DNA from: Fuerstiella sp.
GTDB taxonomy: Bacteria > Planctomycetota > Planctomycetia > Planctomycetales > Planctomycetaceae
DNA: 52,439 nt
Reading direction: 5' to 3'
NCBI GenBank assembly: GCA_029247265.1
Contig: JAQWLN010000051.1
Span: 1 to 52,439 of the forward strand
The position numbers and the translations under genes are program-made. This document shows, piece after piece, positions 27,599 through 36,522 of this stretch. Within the stretch, counting starts at the first letter, position 1; every line of letters starts with the position of its first letter. The notes below the pieces were generated by a model. It was not told where the DNA came from. It ran no database searches and saw only the letters and a program-made list of their open reading frames with translations.

Positions 27599-28054
27599 TC
27601 AGTCACCGGACGCTTCAAGAAAACCCCGCAGTGCTTCGTAGCGAAACTGCATGCCGTCTTCCAGAGATTCACGAATGCTGGCTTCAGTCAAAACGAAGCC
27701 CATCATTCCTGCGGGAGGTTCGAACTTGATATGGTCCGTCAGCAGGCACGTTCCATCGTCATTGGCCGCAATGGACTGGCGATGCACCCACGCCCGAGTT
27801 GGCCCTTCCACCTGTTCGGCCACGATTTCAGTCTCACAGACCTCCACGTACCGATGCTGCATTCGCTGCTTGAAGCCATACGCCGTAATTCGGAATTCGA
27901 TAATGGCGTCGGACGTCACCTGTTCTGGTGCGTCAAGCAGTTCCAGTTCCAGTTCCGGATCGCTGATTGACGGAATATTTGCTGTCGCCCCGAGATACTC
28001 TCGCAAAGCTGCTGTGGTGCACCTGAGCGTTGTTGAAGCTGTGAATTCTGGCAT
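27599..28054 (-). CDS. SRPBCC (START-like) family protein
   Basis: The product has 151 residues, the usual length for single-domain START/Bet v 1-like proteins. The pattern of strands and the final long helix is typical: MPEFTASTTLRCTTAALREY, EIVAEQVEGPTRAWVHRQS, CLLTDHIKFEPPAG and a closing helix ending in RYEALRGFLEA. These proteins bind hydrophobic ligands in a deep pocket; the ligand here is unknown. It is transcribed with the small membrane protein at 27300. Confidence 0.75.
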   Translation of the reverse strand: MPEFTASTTLRCTTAALREYLGATANIPSISDPELELELLDAPEQVTSDAIIEFRITAYGFKQRMQHRYVEVCETEIVAEQVEGPTRAWVHRQSIAANDDGTCLLTDHIKFEPPAGMMGFVLTEASIRESLEDGMQFRYEALRGFLEASGD

Positions 28055-28171
28055 GAACGTTGACCGGAAGATTGTTGCAGAGCAATAACTTCAGCAAGTG
28101 TACCGGATTGTTAACGGTCAAAGAAGTCCGCCCGATGGTCGTTCGATCGCACTTCCGTTTGTTTGCGTCCA

Positions 28172-28217
28172 CGAGGGTGGCCTAGGGTTGGACTGAGCGG
28201 AGCGAGGGAAACCCCGG
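28172..28217. repeat. Dispersed hairpin repeat, family 1 (degenerate copy)
   Basis: The segment GGTTGGACTGAGCGGAGCGA followed by GGGAAACCCCGG carries pieces of the family 1 core in rearranged order. It is shorter than the other copies and lacks the outer inverted repeat, so it may be a decayed unit. It lies between the ceramidase stop and the SRPBCC start. Confidence 0.45.
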
Positions 28218-28226
28218 TGCAGCTGC

Positions 28227-29681
28227 CTATGGCTTTGACGACGCGACGACATCCTGTTGCATGCGCAGCAGTGTTTCGGTGATCTTCCGCGACGCCTGCA
28301 GTTCAACAAAGTTCGTCCCCAGCCACGTTTCGTAGCCGCCGAGTTTGTGCTGTTCGGGAGTGGGCAGGTATCCGTAGGACCCATTTGCCAGTTCAATGGT
28401 GAACGTTCGACGGAACGGGCTGCGGTCCTTCAGCTCCAGACCGATCTCAACGAACGTCTCGAAGGGGATTGCCGAAATCCCCAGATCCCCGATGCGAAAC
28501 ACCTGCAGAGCCACGTCAATCGTATCCGGTGCGTTCTGCAGTTTGGCGATGCGGTCCGCGTAGATCAGTTCACGGCGGTGACTGGTTGCTGAGTCCGTCT
28601 TTGCGGCGGCGATCCTGGCGAAGTGATCGATGATCTGTTGCGAGGGTTTGCGGACTTCCAGAGTCAGGTCTCTGTACTGTGCCCCCAGCGATACCCACGA
28701 CTGAAACGTGATGGACTGGTGAGCATCGTAGACGCGGTCAGCCACCTTCTGTGCGACCTCCTGCATCTTCTGATAGCGTTCTTTCCGGGGCGTGTTCTTC
28801 TGAGTCAAGTTGATGTTGTTGATGTCGCCACTGGTCCCATTGGACATAATGCCGACGAAGGGAATGGTCTGATCGCCGGCTCCCAGCTTGTCCTGGATGA
28901 ACTTTGAAAAGTACCCGAAGTAATCGCCCGATACTTCGCCGGAAACCACGCCACCGACGTAGTGCAGCGAGTAATTCGCCAGCAAAGCGATGGGCCGACC
29001 GTCTGTGCTTTGCACAGAGATGAAGCTGACTTCCGGATCAATCGGCCCGGCGGGCCGCACCAACGCGGCATTGCCACGGGGCGGATTCATGCGAACTTTG
29101 TCCACGCCGCCGAACGGATTGGTCAGCATGGCCGGATCGGTGACGTGCCACCGCCGATTGAAAACTTCCGACGCTTCGTCCACGGACCCCCGGCCGATCT
29201 TCGCGGGTTCCAGTTGATTCAGTGCACGACGTACACCGTCGGATATTCGGCTGGCCAGAAACGTCTGGTAGTCCGTCAGTTCATCTTCCCAGATGACTTT
29301 GCTGGGACCCCGCGCCGTGGTTGCGGAATGGGTATGAGTCGACGCCATCAACAGGTGAGACGAAGGCAGTCCGGTGGCCGCATGGACCTGCTTCTTTGCC
29401 GCGTCAAACACTTCACGTGGAATGCCGACGTTGTCGCACAGCACGATCGCCAGTTTCGTAGTGCCATCATCCAGTACCAGACAGCGGGCAAATAATTCAT
29501 CGTGGATGTGCTTTGCCGGGATGGGAGTCCATCCACCGACAACCAGCTCGCCCAGTGGAGGAGTAATGTTACTGACGGCTGCACCGGCTTTGAATACTCG
29601 TTGCGGTGGCTGAGCCGCAACGCTGTTCCAGCAACAGGCACTCAACAGAGCCAGACAGACAACGGGGATGAACTTTCGCAC
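28227..29681 (-). CDS. Neutral/alkaline ceramidase-like secreted hydrolase
   Basis: The product has 484 residues from a GTG at 29681, which places a signal peptide at the N-terminus (MRKFIPVVCLALLSACCWNS, then VAAQPP). An ATG at 29729 is an alternative; the frame is open to 29903, but that part overlaps a hairpin repeat. The family hallmarks are VFKAGAAVSNITPPLG, the metal-site segment ASTHTHSAT, and NGTSGDINNINL. Ceramidases cleave the amide of ceramide, but planctomycete members may act on other amides. It ends in TAG. Confidence 0.8.
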   Translation of the reverse strand: MRKFIPVVCLALLSACCWNSVAAQPPQRVFKAGAAVSNITPPLGELVVGGWTPIPAKHIHDELFARCLVLDDGTTKLAIVLCDNVGIPREVFDAAKKQVHAATGLPSSHLLMASTHTHSATTARGPSKVIWEDELTDYQTFLASRISDGVRRALNQLEPAKIGRGSVDEASEVFNRRWHVTDPAMLTNPFGGVDKVRMNPPRGNAALVRPAGPIDPEVSFISVQSTDGRPIALLANYSLHYVGGVVSGEVSGDYFGYFSKFIQDKLGAGDQTIPFVGIMSNGTSGDINNINLTQKNTPRKERYQKMQEVAQKVADRVYDAHQSITFQSWVSLGAQYRDLTLEVRKPSQQIIDHFARIAAAKTDSATSHRRELIYADRIAKLQNAPDTIDVALQVFRIGDLGISAIPFETFVEIGLELKDRSPFRRTFTIELANGSYGYLPTPEQHKLGGYETWLGTNFVELQASRKITETLLRMQQDVVASSKP

Positions 29682-29805
29682 ATGATACTCCAGGCGATGA
29701 AACGCGAACGTGAACCTGACTCGTCGCATTGTCCTGTAGCCAGCATGCGGTTTGCAACCGTAGCGCTTTGTATTGCGTACGACAGCGGTTCGCGGTTGCG
29801 GGCCA

Positions 29806-29905
29806 GTGGGCGGCCGGAGGCTGGGCTGAGCCTGCGAAGGAGAAACAAACCGGTGCTGCCGGCCCCGGGGGTTCACTCGTTCCTCGATCCAACGACCGGC
29901 CACCC
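29806..29905. repeat. Dispersed hairpin repeat, family 1 (copy b)
   Basis: Outer arms GGGCGGCCGG and CCGGCCACCC enclose the core CTGAGCCTGCGAAGGAGAAA and CCCCGGGGGTTCACTCGTTC, close to copy a at 13594. It lies upstream of the ceramidase start. Confidence 0.72.
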
Positions 29906-29996
29906 TTCAGTATCCGGATTACTGCTGGGCATCGACAGTTGAAATGGCTGGTGATGGAACGTCGATGGTTGTCATGGGTTTGCCACCACTAAGTTA

Positions 29997-30950
29997 TCAG
30001 TTCTCAGAAATTTCCGACGCCAGTGTCTGTCTCACTGCATCGACTGTCAACGACACTCGAAATCCGGGCGCGTTGATTCTGTGCATGCGCCCTTCTGTGG
30101 GGCGGACGGCGCTGCGGCAGAAAGTGGCAGGAGAGCCCCATTGGCCGCCACGCAGGATCCGTTGCTCATTGGGGGAGCTATCAATCCTCGGATCGATGGC
30201 CGGTTGCTCGACACGGGCCGCATAGAGGTTCTTGACAGAACGGTCCTGGACCCACTCCCAGGCGTTGCCGTGAACGTCATGCAGGCCAAACGGATTTGCC
30301 TGCAGTTGACCAACTTCATGCGTGCGCTGATCATTATTCGCTTTGAACCAGCCGGCTTTCATCAGATCTTCCGCAGTGTCGCCTGACCAAAAACGAGTCG
30401 TCGTTCCTGCTCGGCATGAGAATTCCCAGCGAGCCTCCGTCGGCAACTGATAGCCCGTGCCACGCAGTGTTACAGTGTCCCCATTGCCGGGGTTTGGTTG
30501 TCTTGTTTCGTAGTCTACCTGAAGACCTTCTTCGACTTCTACGGGACTTTTTTTGCCGGCGTAGGCAACGTCGAGTCCTTCCCGTTGGCTGAGTTGGTTA
30601 CAAAAATCAATTGCGTCGTCCCAACTAATCATTTCCACTGGAAAGTTGTCCGTGGAACGTCCGGCGACATACGTTGCACCGGATCCCCCACTCGCAAACT
30701 GCGACGGATTGGTCCCGGTAAGTTCGCGATATACATGTTGAGTCACCTCATGAGCGCCCATGTAGAATGGCTGTGTGAGTACAACCGTGTGCTTCGGCTG
30801 CTCACCCTTTATTTGCCCCGCGTAAAAATCGCTGGCGGCGAACGGCAATGACTCTTCAATCTCCGCCAATGTGCCGGCGCCCATCGTAAATTCGCCAAGC
30901 GGGATCAGTCGAAACTTCATGCCTAAACTGTTGACGTACTCGACGGACAC
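29997..30950 (-). CDS. FGE-sulfatase (SUMF1-like) domain, C-terminal part of the split kinase gene
   Basis: This frame encodes a nearly complete formylglycine-generating-enzyme-like domain: NSLGMKFRLIPLGEFTMG, KHTVVLTQPFYMGAHEVTQ, MISWDDAIDFCNQLSQREG, LPTEARWEFSCRAGT, NPFGLHDVHGNAWEWVQD and RILRGGQWGSPATFCRSA. The in-frame region upstream to 31094 (ending AKHLGVSVEYVN) is the linker typical of planctomycete kinase-FGE fusions. It is joined in frame, across a TAG at 31095-31097, to the preceding fragment. FGE domains bound to kinases usually lack proven catalytic activity and may bind ligands or modify cysteines. TGA ends the gene. Confidence 0.7.
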   Translation of the reverse strand: MSVEYVNSLGMKFRLIPLGEFTMGAGTLAEIEESLPFAASDFYAGQIKGEQPKHTVVLTQPFYMGAHEVTQHVYRELTGTNPSQFASGGSGATYVAGRSTDNFPVEMISWDDAIDFCNQLSQREGLDVAYAGKKSPVEVEEGLQVDYETRQPNPGNGDTVTLRGTGYQLPTEARWEFSCRAGTTTRFWSGDTAEDLMKAGWFKANNDQRTHEVGQLQANPFGLHDVHGNAWEWVQDRSVKNLYAARVEQPAIDPRIDSSPNEQRILRGGQWGSPATFCRSAVRPTEGRMHRINAPGFRVSLTVDAVRQTLASEISEN

Positions 30951-31094
30951 GCCCAGATGCTTCGCCCATGCCTGTTGATGGGCTTTGGCCTGTTCTGCTT
31001 CGAAGGGTGCGATCGCCCGCGGCGGGTCAGGAGCGATCGCGGTGTCGATTAGTTTCGCTTTGGACGAGGATGGCGGCGCATTGTATGGTTCTCC

Positions 31095-31535
31095 CTAGGT
31101 CAGCCGCTCCTCCACGGTCGGCAGGCCTTCAGGCGACCAGATAGTGAAGCTCTTGAACTCGGCTCGAACGGGAATGTGATTGGAAACTCCGCCGAGAGCA
31201 AAACGCCCCGGAGGTACGAATTTCTCGAGAACAATCGGATCGCAAATGGCCACATCGTTCGCAAAGATCTCGATGCGATTGCCCCGGGCCACGACCAGAA
31301 GCTTGTTGAACTCTGCGCCTTTCTTCAGCGCGGTATGCCGGATCGTTTTGATGTTCCGCGCCGGTCCGTCGTTAAGAACGGCCAGTTGCACACACCCTGT
31401 AAGCCGTTCAGATGAAAGCGGTAGATGACGTCGTTGGTCACAGAACTGTAGTTCAGATACCATTGGGTGCCGCCCGCTACCACACGACCAACAACCTGGC
31501 AGGCGAAGTTCGCATACGTTTCCTCGCCGATCCAT
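31095..31535 (-). pseudogene. DUF1080-like C-terminal piece of the split kinase gene
   Basis: The part of this frame with protein character begins near 31393 (VQLAVLNDGPARNIKTIRHT) and runs to TAG at 31095-31097. It has ANDVAICDPIVLEKFVPPGR and KSFTIWSPEGLP, the end of a concanavalin-like 3-keto-disaccharide hydrolase (DUF1080) type domain. It is offset by two bases from the fragment before it, with the junction at a GT repeat at 31389-31395. The N-terminal residues of this frame before 31393 are not part of the protein. Confidence 0.55.
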
Positions 31536-32347
31536 GCGCCCTGGACCTGATCGGGATCGGCGCTGACGAAATACGTGTCCTTTTCACGTCCAAGCTCACC
31601 GTTGGCTGTCCTGACGATTGGCCAGGCGTTGGCAAAGTCATGGCGGTACAGTTCTTTGGCGTGGCTTAAATCCGGCGCCGCGATCAGCCCGTGCCACAAG
31701 GGCTCCTCGGGCCAGGCAAACGGTTTCTCTGTGTCGCGTGCCTTCGCCTGTTTTGTAACCGTCGCCTGTTCCGTGACCATCGCTTGTTCTTCGACCGTGG
31801 GCGGATCCTTGACGGCCACGACCGCGGGTTCGAACTCCACCGTCACCGTTTTCTGGTTCTGGCCGCTCTGGATCTCGAACCTGTTCGTGGAAAGTTTCAG
31901 GCCGTCCTTGCCCTCGACCAGTTCAATCGTGTACTCGCCGATTTTGAGTGGTATCTCTTTGTTTTGCATGGGGAAGAATAGCGCCACTTCCGTACCGCCG
32001 GACTTCACGGAAATTTGTACGTCCGGATCGTCCGTCCTGACGGTGAGCATCCCATGCTGGGTTTCCACGCGAAACACGATATGCGCGATCCAGAAACCGA
32101 TAAAAGCCACCATTAACAGGGCGACTGCGATTCGCCCCTTGTGAATTAGCCGGGGGGCTGTTGAGGTCGACGGCGTGATTCCGTTCTGTAAATCGTGCTC
32201 ATGACGACTGAGTACTTCGGCCACTTCGGTGGCCGATTGAATTCGGGTGTTCGGCGACTTCGACATCAGCTGTTCGATGACAGCAGTCAGCCAACCGGGA
32301 GTTTCGGGACTCACTTCGGCCAGTGACCGGGCGGGTACGTCGGCCAC
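31325..32347 (-). pseudogene. Kinase C-lobe end, membrane helix and DUF1080-like start (split kinase gene, middle)
   Basis: In frame with the kinase fragment across TAG (32390-32392), this piece has the end of the kinase C-lobe (VADVPARSLAEVSPETPGW, MSKSPNTRIQSATEVAEVL), a membrane helix (IAVALLMVAFIGFWIAHIVF), a PEGA-like beta domain (DVQISVKSGGTEV to TVTVEFEPA) and the start of a DUF1080-like domain (SVTNDVIYRFHLNG). Real sequence stops near 31395, where a two-base GT insertion shifts the frame; the remaining residues to 31325 are out of frame. The membrane helix places the kinase inside the cell and the later domains outside. Confidence 0.6.
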
Positions 32348-32389
32348 CTGCCGCAGAATGGCAACGGCAGATTCTGCCGAAAATGCCGC

Positions 32390-33559
32390 CTAGCCGGCGC
32401 ACATCGTGTACATCACACTGCCCAGACTGAACAGGTCCGACCGCACGTCAAGCTCTTGCCCGCTGGCCTGTTCGGGCGACATGTACTGCGGTGTTCCCGC
32501 AATGACGCCGGGACTGGTCAACTGCGACGTGGCTGCGACTCGTGCCAGACCAAAGTCCGTGATCTTCACATGCCATGTCGACAGCGGTCCCACGCCACCG
32601 TCCTGCGGGTCAATTTTCTGAAGCAGGATGTTGGCGGGTTTGATGTCGCGGTGAACCAGGTTCTGCTTGTGAGCGGCCGCCAGCCCCAGAGCTATCTGGC
32701 GGGCAAAGCTGATAACTTCGCCGGGCGACAATTTTTTGCTGTCCCGCAGATAATCCTCCAGCGTTATGCCATCGACCAGCTCCATCGCCAGAACTGGAAT
32801 TCCGTCGATGTCTTCCACGCCGAATATTCTGAACACGTTTTCGTGCTGAATGCCCGCGACTGCCTGAGCCTCGCGCAGGAAACGTTCATGCGCGTTGGCG
32901 TCATGAGAGAGTTCGCTGGCCAGGACCTTCAGCGCCACATCACGTCCGAGTTTGGCATCTTGCGCTCGCACGACCAGCCCCATTCCGCCTCGTGCAATGA
33001 CAGACCGAAGATGATAATGTCCCAGGACTCCATCTTCGGGCAGCTCGCCCCGCGACTTTTCGGACGCGGAAGCACGCCATTCGTCCGCCCATTTTGCACG
33101 TGACTTCTTCTTGCCGGACCACGAAAACTGGTGAACCGTTTCCGCGTCTGCTGCGACCGTACTCGCACGGGCGGCATCTTCGAGATTCTGCTGCACCAGT
33201 GAACGCAGGTCGTCTGCCCACTGCGGAAATCGTTCTGCGTATTCTTCGGCCGTAACAACCTGACCACCTGCGTGACGGCGTTCTACCTCCAGGCGAACAA
33301 GCTCAAAAACCAACAACCGTTGCTGCGGTTCGGGCAGGTCGGCGACGAAGGCTTCGATACGCGTCGCGGGATCCTGCGCCAGTGCCTGCTCAAAACGATC
33401 GCACACTGCGTCAAGCTGATGCAGCTCGGCAACCGGCAGGTCGTCCCAGTCTTTATCGAATTCCGCCACTGCGTGTTCCGTGTGTTTTCTGTAGGGCCGG
33501 TTCCCACCGGCCGAATCGGATTCCGTGGCCGGCAGTTTCCTGTAGCCATGACCTGTCAT
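32390..33559 (-). CDS. Ser/Thr protein kinase, N-terminal part of a split kinase-FGE gene
   Basis: This 389-residue fragment contains an N-terminal adaptor region typical of planctomycete kinases linked to ECF sigma factors (AEFDKDWDDLPVAELHQLDA; AEEYAERFPQWADDL). Most of a Hanks-type kinase follows from about residue 175: YHLRSVIARGGMGLVVRA glycine loop, VALKVL lysine, LVHRDIKPANIL catalytic loop, KITDFGLARVA, and GTPQYMSPEQASGQ. It stops at TAG right after SLGSVMYTMCAG, inside the C-lobe, while homology continues in the same frame. The whole gene (29997-33559) is 3563 bases, two more than a multiple of three, because of the GT insertion. The companion ECF sigma gene lies upstream. Confidence 0.75.
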   Translation of the reverse strand: MTGHGYRKLPATESDSAGGNRPYRKHTEHAVAEFDKDWDDLPVAELHQLDAVCDRFEQALAQDPATRIEAFVADLPEPQQRLLVFELVRLEVERRHAGGQVVTAEEYAERFPQWADDLRSLVQQNLEDAARASTVAADAETVHQFSWSGKKKSRAKWADEWRASASEKSRGELPEDGVLGHYHLRSVIARGGMGLVVRAQDAKLGRDVALKVLASELSHDANAHERFLREAQAVAGIQHENVFRIFGVEDIDGIPVLAMELVDGITLEDYLRDSKKLSPGEVISFARQIALGLAAAHKQNLVHRDIKPANILLQKIDPQDGGVGPLSTWHVKITDFGLARVAATSQLTSPGVIAGTPQYMSPEQASGQELDVRSDLFSLGSVMYTMCAG

Positions 33560-33616
33560 GGCAAAACCGTTGCGCCAGGACCGGTTCTGGCCTACGTCGT
33601 TGTTGTTATGAAGTTA

Positions 33617-33700
33617 GAGAGGGGGGGCGGGGTTGGAGCGAGGCACGAGTGAAACCCCGGGGCTTCCTTCGCATACTCAGTCCAGCCCCGGCCCCCCGCC
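33617..33700. repeat. Dispersed hairpin repeat, family 1 (copy c, inverted)
   Basis: The core GTTGGAGCGAGGCACGAGTG, then AAACCCCGGGGCTTCCTTCG, is the reverse complement of copies a and b. Flanking GGGGGGGCGGGG and CCCCGGCCCCCC tracts form the outer stem. It lies in the 223-base gap between the ECF sigma gene end and the kinase start. Confidence 0.72.
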
Positions 33701-33782
33701 GTTTTTCGTAGGATGGGACCATTGTGCCGTCATTTGCTTTCGACTCGGGACAATGCTCCCAGGCTACTGAATCATCCACCGC

Positions 33783-34070
33783 TCAATCTGTTAATGCCCG
33801 TCCTTCGTCAGACTGTGACATGTCGTCGGGATCTGTCCCGATTCCGCTGGCGTGCTGCCAGGTTTTACGGATGACCAGCAACTTGCGTTGCACCGTTCGC
33901 CGAGTGCAACCGAGTTTTACGGCAATTTCGTCGGCCGTATGGTTTTCCAGCTTCAGTTGAGCGATCTTGCGGCTGGTGTCATCCGGCAGCGAATCGAACA
34001 GAGACTCACAGGTTTCCGAGACTTCCGCAGCAAATTCCGGGGGCGGCTCGGTTCCCGCCAGCGATTCCAC
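33783..34070 (-). pseudogene. ECF sigma factor, region 4 part (after TAG)
   Basis: This fragment holds sigma region 4: a helix-turn-helix TADEIAVKLGCTRRTVQRKL preceded by CESLFDSLPDDTSRKIAQLK. It continues in the same frame as the fragment at 34083-34556; between them lie TAG (34083-34085) and the residues GAGYV. Region 4 recognises the promoter -35 element. It ends at TGA. Confidence 0.65.
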
Positions 34071-34082
34071 GTATCCAGCACC

Positions 34083-34556
34083 CTAGTCGGACGCTTCCCT
34101 CGGAGCATGCAGAAAAATGGAATTCCGGACCACCCGCCGCACGTCTCGCTTGTCCTGCAATTCATAGCGAATGCGTTTGGCGATCTTTCTCTCGGCGATC
34201 GTCAGCAGCAGCCGCCAGAAATCGCCACGATCGTTGATTTCGTATTTTTGCTTGCGGACGCTTAGAAACACGCTGTGGAAGGCGCTGACCGCAACATCGT
34301 CCTGGTCGTACGCACTGCGGACGTTAGTCGGGATTCGCAGGCGAGCCATTTCGTGCAGTCGACTGCAAAAATGCTGGTACAGAGGCTGAGCCGCTTCGGA
34401 ATCGCCCACTTCCAGTTGACGCAACCAAACGGTGACTGGTGAATCGTCGGATTCGACGTTGTTGGTTGTGGTGGAGTTGTTGGCAGGGTCGGTCACAAGG
34501 ATTTCCGGTGCAGAATGGTCCCGGAATTCCGGTGACTGGCCGGAATCATCAGGCAA
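34083..34556 (-). CDS. ECF sigma factor, region 2 part (ends at in-frame TAG)
   Basis: The fragment has 157 residues. After about 40 disordered residues comes sigma region 2 of the planctomycete ECF type: VTVWLRQLEVGDSEAAQPLY, DQDDVAVSAFHSVFLSVRKQ and FWRLLLTIAERKIAKRIRYE. Together with 33783-34070 it makes one 257-codon gene interrupted only by TAG after EASD. Such sigma factors sit beside Ser/Thr kinases of the type encoded downstream and are thought to be controlled by their phosphorylation. With both genes interrupted the pair may be inactive, unless TAG is read through. Confidence 0.7.
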   Translation of the reverse strand: MPDDSGQSPEFRDHSAPEILVTDPANNSTTTNNVESDDSPVTVWLRQLEVGDSEAAQPLYQHFCSRLHEMARLRIPTNVRSAYDQDDVAVSAFHSVFLSVRKQKYEINDRGDFWRLLLTIAERKIAKRIRYELQDKRDVRRVVRNSIFLHAPREASD

Positions 34557-35100
34557 ATTGGTGCGGGCAGCAGGCTGCGTCCCAAACGTGTTGGCGACTT
34601 CAACGCACGCACGATGAAAACTCCATGACCAATTCCGGAGAAATCATTTTTTTTGTGTCTCACTTCCGTGGCCGCTGGGCATTAGGAAATAACGCGGGTT
34701 TTCCTCCATGTTAAGGTAGGGCGCGTGCTGAGTCAGTTCAGGCACTCCAATGGAACGGATTTCCTGTCTGTTTTTGATGGTTTGTGACGTAGTTGCGAGC
34801 TCTTCGTTACGATGGTTTCTGGGTATTTGTTCGTAAGTTGTTTTGCTGTAGGGTTTAGGGGGGGGCGTGTGCAGGCGGGTTCGATCGTCATGTCGCAGGC
34901 GCGGGATGAACTGGCGCAGCTCGGCCGCGAGTGAATTCCGCCGACGTTCTTAAGGACGACGGAATCTGAATTGAACGAACACCGCCGAAACGCTGCTCCG
35001 GCGACCAACCCTGTCACCTATCGAAATCCTGTCACGGGCACTCTGCCAGCGTTTTCTCGCTGCATTCTCGGGCCACTTAAATCACCGAAAGATTCTAAAC
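34557..35100. other. Intergenic region with divergent promoters
   Basis: This 544-base gap lies between the divergent ECF sigma and LEPR-XLL-like genes. It should contain promoters for both. I see no further gene; the minus-strand frame at 34733-35017 has no protein character. Confidence 0.35.
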
Positions 35101-35586
35101 ATGTTGCTGAATTCCTAGCTGTCCGCACTGAAGCAAGCCCCTCGTCGTCGCCGCCGCAAATCCGCGTCTCGCAAGGCACGCGTCAATCAACAGCGCACGG
35201 TGTCGGTTGAGGAGCTGGAAACTCGGGCTTTGTTGTCCGCGTTGTCGGTGTCTCAGTCCGCGACGCCTGCTGTGGTTGATCTGACCGTTGAAGGGGCCAC
35301 CGATTGGGCTTCGTGGGCGTGTGGACAAGGTGCGGCTTACCAGGGATTCCTCCCCTCGGACACAAGCCCTTATGCCCGCAAAGACGGTGGTACGGGGATC
35401 GGCGCTGTTGCATATGACGGTACGCTTGATGCCGGTGGAACGATTCCACTTCGCTATTTAGCCGGTGATCTGCATTCCACAATCTCGTGGGCCGATGGCG
35501 ATTCAGGCGCAATCTGGCCCGGAGATAGCAGTGCTCATCCCAATGGCACGGGGAGGTGCGCGGTGGTCACCAGATGCATCTCGTGA
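35101..35586 (+). pseudogene. Truncated LEPR-XLL-like surface protein with in-frame TAG
   Basis: The gene opens with MLLNS, then TAG at 35116-35118, then a basic leader (LSALKQAPRRRRRKSASRKA) and the planctomycete export-associated motif ELETRALLSALSV. The next residues (ATDWASWACG, YARKDGGTGIGAV, STISWADGD) resemble the first repeat of very large adhesin-like surface proteins. Protein character stops near 35555, where a minus-strand glycosyltransferase begins tail to tail. The original protein was probably far longer. Homologues often have Trp or a polar residue in the MLLNx stretch, so TAG could derive from TGG or CAG. An in-frame GTG at 35200 is too far in to keep the leader. Confidence 0.6.
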
Positions 35587-35939
35587 AAACGACGCACCAG
35601 CAGGCCGAGCGAGGTGCTTCGGCGATCGTGGGCGTGCCAAATGTCGACATTGTGTTCGCGGCAAAGTCGAAGGCATTGTTTGACGACGTTGCGGTCGAAT
35701 CGACCTTTGTCGTCAACACACATAATCTCAGCACTGGCCGATGCAGCGCGGGACGTCAGAATTTCGGAGTTTTGATCGTCCGCTGATTTTATGAACAGAC
35801 ACGCGGAGTCAAATCCGTGCTGCCGCAAAAATCGCGGTGAATTCAGAATCGTCTTTTCCGGGCCGCCGCCGTCACCGCTCAGCATCCGAGCGTGCAGTAC
35901 AAATGGTCTGCTGTTAGATAGACTGTTGTCCTGTGGCAT
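35535..35939 (-). pseudogene. Truncated GT4-type glycosyltransferase (N-terminal part)
   Basis: The N-terminal 125 residues look like a GT-B (family 4) glycosyltransferase acceptor domain: FVLHARMLSGDGGGPEKTI, LRQHGFDSACLFI, LCREHNVDIWHAHDRRST and MHLVTTAH. Homologues continue after TTxHG into the rest of the domain, but here the frame ends nine residues later in unrelated sequence shared with the opposite-strand gene. The donor domain is missing, so the product cannot be active. The breakpoint is near 35555. Confidence 0.6.
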
Positions 35940-36522
35940 GGTGAATCATCCCCTGCGACAATGTTGATGTCCGGGTGGCTCGGAAGATGCTGTGGACCGC
36001 CTGACCAGACGCTGCAGGTGGTGAATGGGCTAGTGTTCGAATCAGTTGAGAAATAGAGGTGCCGGCCTGTCGTCCCCGACACCTTTCATGGCCGACGTCT
36101 GCACGGCCCGAGTCTTCAAATGTGATGTTCAACTTCTGAATTATTCACGTTTCGTGGACCATAGGTCGCCATGCTGCACTTCGACTTAATGTTTCGTAGA
36201 TGGGAGGTATTTACCGGCACTGAGGCCGACGACGTACGGATGGTGCGGGCCTTAAGCTGCTGTTGAGTTATGGCGACACCAACCACAGACCGCATAACCG
36301 TTACAACTGAGCCAGCAGGCGCCCGGTCTGAAATTTTGGGTCGAAGCCTCTCTGGGCGTGCCCCTTCCGTGTCCTGTATCAGCTGGCGTGGACAACGACC
36401 ATTCTTCGAGCAGAAGAAGTTCACGGCTGATTGATGACTCGTTCCGGCACAGCGGACATTAAGGCGTCACAGCGGCGCAGAGCCGGCACTGCGCCACCAC
36501 TTTGTGCCGCCGGGGAACATGC
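35940..36522. other. Intergenic region
   Basis: This 583-base stretch lies upstream of the truncated glycosyltransferase. A minus-strand frame at 36116-36424 has no recognisable protein features. I see no clear repeat or RNA. Confidence 0.35.

Noticed and set aside
29408..29425. Fifth parS site (ACTTCACGTGGAAT)
   Set aside because: Three mismatches to the 14-base core, inside the ceramidase coding sequence and 2 kb from the cluster; likely chance.
34733..35017. Minus-strand 94-codon ORF upstream of the ECF sigma gene
   Set aside because: Lies in the divergent promoter region and has no protein-like features.
36116..36424. Minus-strand 102-codon ORF
   Set aside because: No recognised motif, no membrane or signal segment, and composition not like the neighbouring genes.
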